A DNA stretch of 64,000 bases from Rehmannia glutinosa (lineage: Eukaryota > Streptophyta > Magnoliopsida > Lamiales > Orobanchaceae): the NCBI GenBank assembly GCA_016081115.2, contig CM071924.1:88674616-88738615 (forward strand), in the 5' to 3' direction. Positions 57,813-64,000 of this stretch are shown here, piece by piece. Position numbers and translations under genes: made by a program. How positions within the stretch are numbered: the first letter of the stretch is position 1; the number at the start of each line of letters is the position of its first letter. The notes below the pieces were generated by a model. The model made no database searches. It saw nothing but the letters and a program-made list of their open reading frames with translations, and had not been told where the DNA came from.

Positions 57813-58186
57813 GTATTAGCAACCCAAAACAAACCAAATACAAACTCAAGTAAGATGAATGTAGGCAAACAAGTTACATGGGGCATAATGGTTCTCATAT
57901 GTCAATTTAACCGATCAATCAAGCTCCAAGCAATCAACTAATATGGCAAATATAGAGAATCATTATCTAAATGCCCTAGAAATTAAAGTTCATGCCCAAT
58001 TCATCATCAATTCATCCAAATATGTCTCAATTCACATGCTCACAAGGTGTTTGATAATTTGCCTTAAAGAAGAATTCATCCAAAACATAGCAAATATATC
58101 AACACAAGCACCCAACCTAATCCCTAATACATAATTCTTAAGAAATTCACAAGAAAAAACGAAGTTCTTACCGGAATTTTCGAAAT
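57813..58186 (-). other. Athila spacer between pol and the env-like region
   Basis: AT-rich, non-coding in appearance. In relatives the env-like ORF is thought to be expressed from a spliced or internal RNA; no site could be fixed here. Confidence 0.45.
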
Positions 58187-59928
58187 TTAGTAAAAGGGGA
58201 AAAAAACTTGGAACCCTAGGTGCTTTTCAACCAATTCTTGAATCCAACTCGAATTTGATGCATGACCAAATAATTGACAAAATTCGCATACCACGGGAAT
58301 TTTGGCTCTACCATGAGTAACGTTCGATCGAAATTCCTCCTTTATTAATTCCGTACCTCTTTTTCGCCTCCTCTTGATTTTCAATCCTAGACAAGTGATG
58401 CCACCACATTCTCACATCCCTTCCAGGTCCCCCGATTTCCACATCGAATTCTTGCAATAATAGGATCCACCTAATCAACCTTGGTTCCGCATCCTTCTTA
58501 TCAAAAAGATATTTGATGACCTCATGATCGGTGTGAACAATCGTTTTCGTTCCAATCAAGTATGATCGGAATTTATCAAATGCGAAAACAATCGCCAACA
58601 TCTCTTTCTCGGTGGTGGTGTAATTGCATTTGAGCACTGTCCAATGTTCTACTAGCATAGTAGATGGATCTAAACAACTTTTCCCTCTTTTGACCGAGAA
58701 CAGCCCCTACCGCAAAATCGCTCGCATCACACATCAATTCAAACGGTTGGCTCCAATCTGGGGCGACAAGAATAGGTGCGGTCACCAATGCCTTCTTCAA
58801 AGTTTCAAACGCCTGCAAACAATCATTGGAAAAATTGAAAGCAACATCTTTTTCTAGCAATTGACTCAAAGGCTTAGAAATTTTTGAAAAGTCACGGATA
58901 AACCTTCTATAGAATCCGGCATGGCCCAAGAAACTCCGAATGGCTTTTTCGTTTGTAGGAGGTGGTAACTTCTCGATCGCTACAATCTTTGCCCGATCTA
59001 CTTCCAAACCTATAGAAGAGACTCGATGACCAAGTACAATACCATCGCGTACCATAAAATGGCACTTTTCCCAATTGAGTACAAGATTGGTTTCTTCACA
59101 TCGCTGTAAGACTAAGGAAAGATTGTGAAGACAATTATCAAAAGAGTCACCAAACACAGAGAAATCGTCCATAAACACCTCCATAACGTTTTTGATAAGA
59201 TCGTGAAATATAGCCATCATACAACGTTGAAAAGTGGTAGGTGCATTACATAAGCCAAATGGCATGCGGCGAAATGCAAATGTGCCATAATGACATGTAT
59301 ATGTCGTTTTTTCTGGTCTTCCGGCGCAATCATGATTTGATTGTACCGGAATAACCATCTAAAAATCAATAATAATCATAACCGCTAAACGATCCAACAT
59401 CATATCTATAAGGGAGGGGAAAATGATCTTTTCGAGTGGCATCATTAAGTTTTCTATAATCAATGCAATTCGCCACCCGGTAACAATTCTAGTAGCAATC
59501 AATTCTTCATTCTCATTTTTCACGACCGTTAGCCCCTTTCTTTGGCACCACTTGTGCGACTTACTCACGAACTATCATATATATCATATATGATTCCAAA
59601 GATCTAACCATTTCAACACTTCTTTCCTAACCACATCTTGCATGATAGGGTTTAGTCATCTTTGATTTTGCATCGATGGTTTATAAACATCTACCATCCG
59701 AATTTTATGCATTACAATAGATGGACTTATGCCCTTTAAATCGCTTATTGACCATCCTAGTGTCGACTTATGTCTTCGTAAAACCCTTAACAATTTATCA
59801 AGTTGAGTAGAGTGAGAAGAGATGATACGACACGGATTTGCATTATTCGCCCCAAGAAATGCATATGTGAGGTGTTCGGGTAATTGCTTGAGTTCCCGCA
59901 TCGATGTTGTTAGTTCAAGATCACGCAC
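58187..59928 (-). pseudogene. Athila reverse transcriptase and RNase H; integrase deleted
   Basis: RT begins in 59656-59928 (LKQLPEHLTYAFLGANN, LRVLRRHKSTLGWSISDLKG, a block that precedes Athila RT), continues through a damaged part (59359-59650) and a 260-codon frame at 58576-59358. That frame holds TYTCHYGTFAFRRMPFGLCN and ATTFQRCM-like sequence with T for A, the catalytic FMDDFSVFG, FLGHAGFYRRFIRDFSKI and the RNase H start FELMCDASDFAVGAVLGQ. RNase H continues in 58308-58658 (TTTEKEMLAIVFAFDKFRSY, TDHEVIKYLFDKKDAEPRLI). After HHLSRIENQEE only a scrap of integrase N-terminus (PWYANFVNYLV) is seen near 58275, so the rest of integrase has been lost. Confidence 0.87.
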
Positions 59929-60115
59929 GGGTTGCCGTGCTCAGCGCACAGGTCGTGCGTGATCCCTTATCTCCATATTTTCCTTCGCATCGCGCACGGG
60001 CTGCCCGTGCTCAAGACACACGCACGCACGTGCGCTCTTGGGTCTGAATTCTTGCTTCGGCATCACGCACGGGTTGCCCGTGCATGGACGCACGGGTCGT
60101 GCATTCTTTGTAGGT
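59920..60115. repeat. GC-rich palindrome cluster inside Athila pol
   Basis: Four to five copies of a CGCACGGG-YTR-CCCGTGCG-type palindrome, e.g. GCGCACGGGCTGCCCGTGC at about 59992-60010 and CGCACGGGTTGCCCGTGC at about 60066-60083. The same motif fills part of the element's LTRs. On the element strand the repeats read as short peptides like HGQPVRD between protease and RT, so they look like an in-frame expansion. Confidence 0.75.
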
Positions 60116-60362
60116 TTGACCCTCTTATTTCCAACTTTGTGTTCTCGCCTCTTGCACTCCTAGGTAGTTCCGCATATGGTCCGAGGCACAAACATAGTCG
60201 TACAAATCTTGGTTATCAAAATCAAGCACAACACTCGACATTGAGCACGAGTGGGTTAGACCAAATTCCAAATCATCCGTAGATAATGTATGATCAACAT
60301 AATCCTCAATGCATGAACTAACTATATCTAAAAAAATGACAATTCTCCACCGTATCATGAAA

Positions 60363-60820
60363 TTTCATTGCCTTATATATAGAAAATAAAACGTGCTCAT
60401 CATTAACCCGTAAAGTGAGCTCTCCTTTTTGTACGTCTATTAAGGCTTTCCCAAAGAGCATGGAATGGACGTCCAAGTATCAATGGAACATCGCGATCTT
60501 CTTCCATATCAAGAACCAAGAAATCCACAGGAATATAAATTTATCAACTTTTACTAGACATCTTCTATAATTCCTTTGGATATGTAAGTGACCGGTTCGC
60601 AAGTTGCAATGTCACCGTGGTTGGCTTCACTTCGCCTAGTCCAAGCTTCCACGAAAATGGACAAAGGCATCAAATTAATACTTGCCCCTAAATCACACAA
60701 CGCTTTATTAAAAAAGTTACCACCAATAGCACAGGGATAGTGAAACTCCCGGATCTTTCGATTTTGTGGTAGCTTCCTTTGGATTATCGCGCTACATTCT
60801 TCTCAAATTCACCGTTTCAA
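60363..60820 (-). pseudogene. Athila protease region, decayed
   Basis: Frames on the minus strand give LANRSLTYPKGIIEDVL-like, KFIFPVDFLVLDMEED, DVPLILGRPFHAL and ALIDVQKGELTLRV in order. This is the Athila aspartic protease and the sequence after it. The active-site DxG lies upstream in a broken stretch near 60690-60720. Frames change at least three times. Confidence 0.7.
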
Positions 60821-60826
60821 AGCTTG

Positions 60827-61808
60827 TCATCTTTCTCCTCTTCGACATAACATCCTTAAGAAATTTTGCGTAATTTGGCATTTTGCTCTAGTGCGTCGCA
60901 AAAGGAATGTTAATGTGCAATTTCTTAAATATATCAAGGAATTTTTCAAATTGATCATCAAGCTTTTTCTTTTGAAATCTTTGAGGGAAGGGAAAAGAGA
61001 TAGGCAATTTAGATATATTAGAGTTAGACGATGATTTAAGCTTCTCGGCCCTGTTTGTTCCTCCTCTTGTCTCTCTTTTTCCCCATCGACTTCGACACCA
61101 TCTTTCATTACCGATTCAACATCTCCCGCCTTGGATGCTTCGCCCCAAATTTTCAGATTTCCCGATTTTTCTTTAGGCCCCTCATATTCCGTACTCGCTC
61201 CTTAACCAAATAGCTTTGCATTGTTCCTTAGGATTAACTTCCGTGTTACTCGGAAATTGACCCTTTGATATTGCCCACCAACAATTGTAGCCAATTGGCC
61301 CACTTGAGTTTCAAGATTTTTTTATCGAACTTGTCATTTGGGTCATTTGTAGCTCCACCTTATCCATCCTAGAATCTTGCCTAGCTAAGCGATCCTCGTG
61401 TCACTCATGAATGCATTTGATTGATTTATGAACGATGTGAGTGCATCTTCTAAAGATGATTTGCTTTCTACATTAGCACCCCCATTTGATGCATTAAATT
61501 CCGGCGGTGGTTGCAACACATTCTTTGTATTGGCATAGGAAAAATTTTCATGGTTTCTCAATCCCTGGGATGGTAGTGTGTTGGGTTTGAATTGTTCGAA
61601 ATTGTTGAAATTCGGTTATTCACATAATTAACCTCCTCCATCGGATATAGAAGAGCTTCACTACCCGTGCTCGTGCTTGCTTCGCCCTTTCGTGAAAAAC
61701 ACTCAATTGGGTTGTCAATGCCGCCACTTGCGCAGTCAATGCCTTAATTGGGTCTGAATCCGAAATTTCAGCTACTCGTTGTACATTGGATCTCTCGGAC
61801 GGCCACTG
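60827..61808 (-). pseudogene. Athila gag C-terminal part, decayed
   Basis: Near 60850-61010 the minus strand encodes, in changing frames, an LPISFPFPQRFQKKKLDDQF-type and FEKFLDIFKKLHINIPF-type sequence, standard between Athila gag and protease. The zinc-knuckle region expected around 61100-61700 is not readable. Confidence 0.6.
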
Positions 61809-62604
61809 TTAACTGTTCATAGCCATTTCTTCAAGAAGGTTTAAGGCGTCTTGTGGAAACCTTGCCAACAATGCTCCTCCCACTGCGGCATCAACAAAGG
61901 CCCTCGTTTGCCCCATTAAACCATTGTAGAAGAAGCATAACTGTTGAACTTCCGGAAAGCCATGTTGTGGACATCTTCTTAACAAATCCCGAAATCGTTC
62001 CCAAGCCTCGTACAAAGGCTCGGAGTCAAACTGTCGGAATTGAGTAATTTCACTTTTGAGCTGCAAAGTTTTGCTCGGTGGAAAGAATTTAAACAAGAAC
62101 TTTTGGCTCAAATCATCCCATGTGCTCACACTTCCTTGCGTCAAAGTACCCAACCAATTCCTCGCCTTATCCCTTAAAGAGAAAGGGAATAGGCGCAATC
62201 TTATGGCGTCATCCGAAACCCCATTCATTTTTATTGTATTACATATTTGGATGAAATGTGCAAGGTGAGAATTAGGATCTTGGTTGCCAGAAACCCCAAA
62301 CTGGTTCTGTTGTACCATGTTGATCAGTGCCGGTTTAAGCTCGAAGTTGTTGGCATTTATCGGAATATGAGCAATACCACCGTAATTACGATTTGTTTGA
62401 GGTCGAAAGTAATCACGGATAGCTTGTTGTGGAATCGGTATTGTTAACTCATTGATCCTATTGTTACCTCTATTTTCTTCATCCACGCCCCCATATTCGA
62501 TTTTGTTGTCTTTCACCCGTCTAGTAGTTGCACTATTTCTCCTTGCGAAAGCCTCAACTTCCGGATGAGCGGTATTAAATCTCCTCGCCAGAGCGAGTGT
62601 TCAT
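61809..62604 (-). CDS. Athila gag (Retrotrans_gag), mostly intact
   Basis: Capsid part of the element's structural protein. The likely start is ATG at 62602-62604 (MNTRSGEE), then a one-base break near 62580. After it a 235-codon open frame runs to 61809: PINANNFELKPALINMVQQ, DPNSHLAHFIQICNTIKMNG, DDAIRLRLFPFSLRDKARNW, LSQKFLFKFFPPSKTLQLKS, EAWERFRDLLRRCPQHGFP, FYNGLMGQTRAFVDAAVGG and ALNLLEEMA. This is the full Athila gag core with the conserved tryptophan (RNWLG). It is the longest undamaged coding stretch in the element. Confidence 0.87.
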
Positions 62605-62743
62605 GCACTACCCGGACCAAACTAAAAGAAACAAGTCAAATAATGAAGGATTTACGTTAACCAAAAATATTGAGAAAATAAAAAAAAATGTCTAAATTAA
62701 GAATAATTCTATCTATCGCAATATAGCACCAAAAATTGTATTA

Positions 62744-62764
62744 GTCCCGACAAGAATCGCGCCA
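62744..62764 (-). promoter_or_regulatory. Athila primer-binding site
   Basis: Minus strand TGGCGCGATTCTTGTCGGGA; Athila elements normally have TGGCGCCGTTGCCGGGGA here, so the ends match and the middle has diverged. It is 6-7 bp inside the LTR end. Confidence 0.65.
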
Positions 62765-62770
62765 AAAACT

Positions 62771-64000
62771 TGTTCGCTTTTATTTTTAGCTCACCGCAAG
62801 TGTACGGTGTGCGTTATAGAAAAGGGTAGCAAGGTCGTATCCACGGAGACTAATAAACTAATATGCTAAGTATTGAACTAAGATGGTCTTATTTTTATTT
62901 AGACGGTCGTAAAATGATGGTTGTTGTGAGATTAAGATAATTAGGACTACTAAAGCCACGAGATTAAGATAATGCAAATAATAGAAGTATCAAGATGATA
63001 AAATGGATTCCGGGTTAAGGTTTCGATTAATATCCCTCTTGTTGTCCGATTTAACCAAAGTCAAGTTATTATCAATATTCCTATAAGACGATCGCGAAAA
63101 ATTTTTTTCCTCCCTCTCGAGATGCATATAAAACGTAGATTGAAATACCTATGATAACATCTCTACTCAACATGAAGTATTCAACTCCTAAAAGTTTAAA
63201 AGATCAAATGTCCTCACAAATATTTACAAACCTTTCGATTCATGCAAATATTTGTGTCGAGTACTCAAGATCTAATATTGAAACTCATCTCTCGAATTAT
63301 GAATCAATATATCAAACAAGTTAAATCATTGATCAAGTGATAAAACAAGAATAAGCTCAAAGTACTCAAATAGGCTTCAAGACAATAACTTCAACTAAGA
63401 TTAAAACATTCAACAAGAGTTCATTAATCTACTACCAAAAACCCAAAATCTAAAGAATTTAGCTACACATGATGTCTAAACAACTCATAAACAAATTGTT
63501 CAAAGTCATGACAAACTAAAATGAAAGATTAAAACTACAAGAGAAGCAAGAAAAACTTAGGAAAGTCGACAATCTCTCGATGTATCTCCATTCCTTGAGC
63601 TCCGATGCAACTTTGATTGTCTCCTTAATATCTTCTTCCAAGAATAAACCTTTGCCTTGTGTTCTATAGCCAAAAATGTCAGAATGTTCCTTGGTGTGCG
63701 CCCCAAAAAGTGATTATATACCTTTTAGAAAGCTTTAGGGCACATTGCTATCATGGTGCATTCGACCCAGGGACGCACGGGCGTGCGTGGCGCACGGGTT
63801 ACCCGTGCGTCATGCCGTAGGCCGAGTCCTGCTTTTCACCAACCTCGCGCATGGGTCGTGCGTGAGACGCACGGGCTACCGTGCACGCATTGCCATAGGC
63901 AACTTCCAGTCTCCATGGCGCGCACGGGCTACCCGTGCGTATTATCGCACCTTGATAATTCATTCCCGGGCGCACGGGTCACGCTCGGGAGCGCGCCTAC
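62771..64000 (-). repeat. 5' LTR of the Athila element, incomplete at the window edge
   Basis: At least 1230 bp. The inner end contains CACCGTACACTTGCGGTGAG, common in Athila LTRs. The GC-rich palindrome cluster lies at 63770-64000, with perfect copies at 63791-63809 (CGCACGGGTTACCCGTGCG) and 63921-63939 (CGCACGGGCTACCCGTGCG). The start of the LTR is outside the window. Confidence 0.75.

Larger units (their letters stand above)
54494..64000 (-). mobile_element. Athila-type Ty3/gypsy retrotransposon, truncated at both window-side ends
   Basis: Minus strand, from the 5' LTR (62771 to beyond the window) through primer site, gag, protease, RT, RNase H, an env-like region, a 3' non-coding region and a 3' LTR cut short at 54494. 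Integrase is almost completely deleted at about 58290. The protein strings and the env-like region place it in the Athila lineage. The 3' LTR lacks its distal part and adjoins the broken chromovirus, so no TSD remains on that side. Confidence 0.88.

Noticed and set aside
59932..60282. 116-codon plus-strand open frame
   Set aside because: Antisense to Athila pol across the palindrome cluster; no domain.

Overview
This AT-rich window comes from a plant nuclear genome, most likely a eudicot. The evidence is three plant genes with GT-AG introns, set among plant-type LTR retrotransposons (copia, including SIRE type, and gypsy of Athila, chromovirus and probable Tat type), LINEs, Mutator-like elements and MITEs. 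I cannot name the species. All three host genes are on the minus strand. They are an R2R3-MYB transcription factor of the MYB13/14/15 type (5748-8236, 3 exons), a ROOT UVB SENSITIVE 3 (RUS3, DUF647) homologue (27666-30867, 9 exons) and an EAF6 homologue, a subunit of NuA4-type histone acetyltransferase (37459-39367, 6 exons). They have no evident joint function; their neighbourhood reflects genome position only.

Layout. 1-5240: sparse, with a possible gene start running off the left edge, an exon-like fragment and a miniature LTR element. 5249-8236: MYB gene, with MITEs in intron 2 and directly behind the stop codon. 10219-12392: LINE derivative carrying only ORF1, with an 18-bp target-site duplication (TSD). 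12499-15680: copia element with both LTRs, a TSD and a large internal deletion. 16205-18412: a CG-rich tandem repeat, a tandem duplication and a short retroposon. 20362-23207: non-autonomous gypsy element whose coding region is replaced by a tandem array with a period of about 48 bp. 23664-24303: Mutator-type MITE. 27666-30867: RUS3. 31992-36770: 4.76-kb Mutator-like element with a nested solo LTR. 37459-39367: EAF6. 39615-54493: nested cluster of a LINE 3' end, a copia 3' end, and a chromovirus split by an 8.6-kb SIRE-type copia. 54494-64000: Athila-type gypsy element with an env-like region, running off the right edge.

The three host genes keep splice sites and protein motifs but together carry six single-base frame breaks, mostly in short homopolymers, and the younger transposons show the same kind of lesion. 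I read this mainly as residual sequence error, though real decay cannot be excluded. I found no new multi-gene system. The most unusual structures are the tandem-array gypsy derivative, a GC-rich palindrome family shared by the LTR and pol region of the Athila element, and palindrome arrays in the SIRE-type LTRs.
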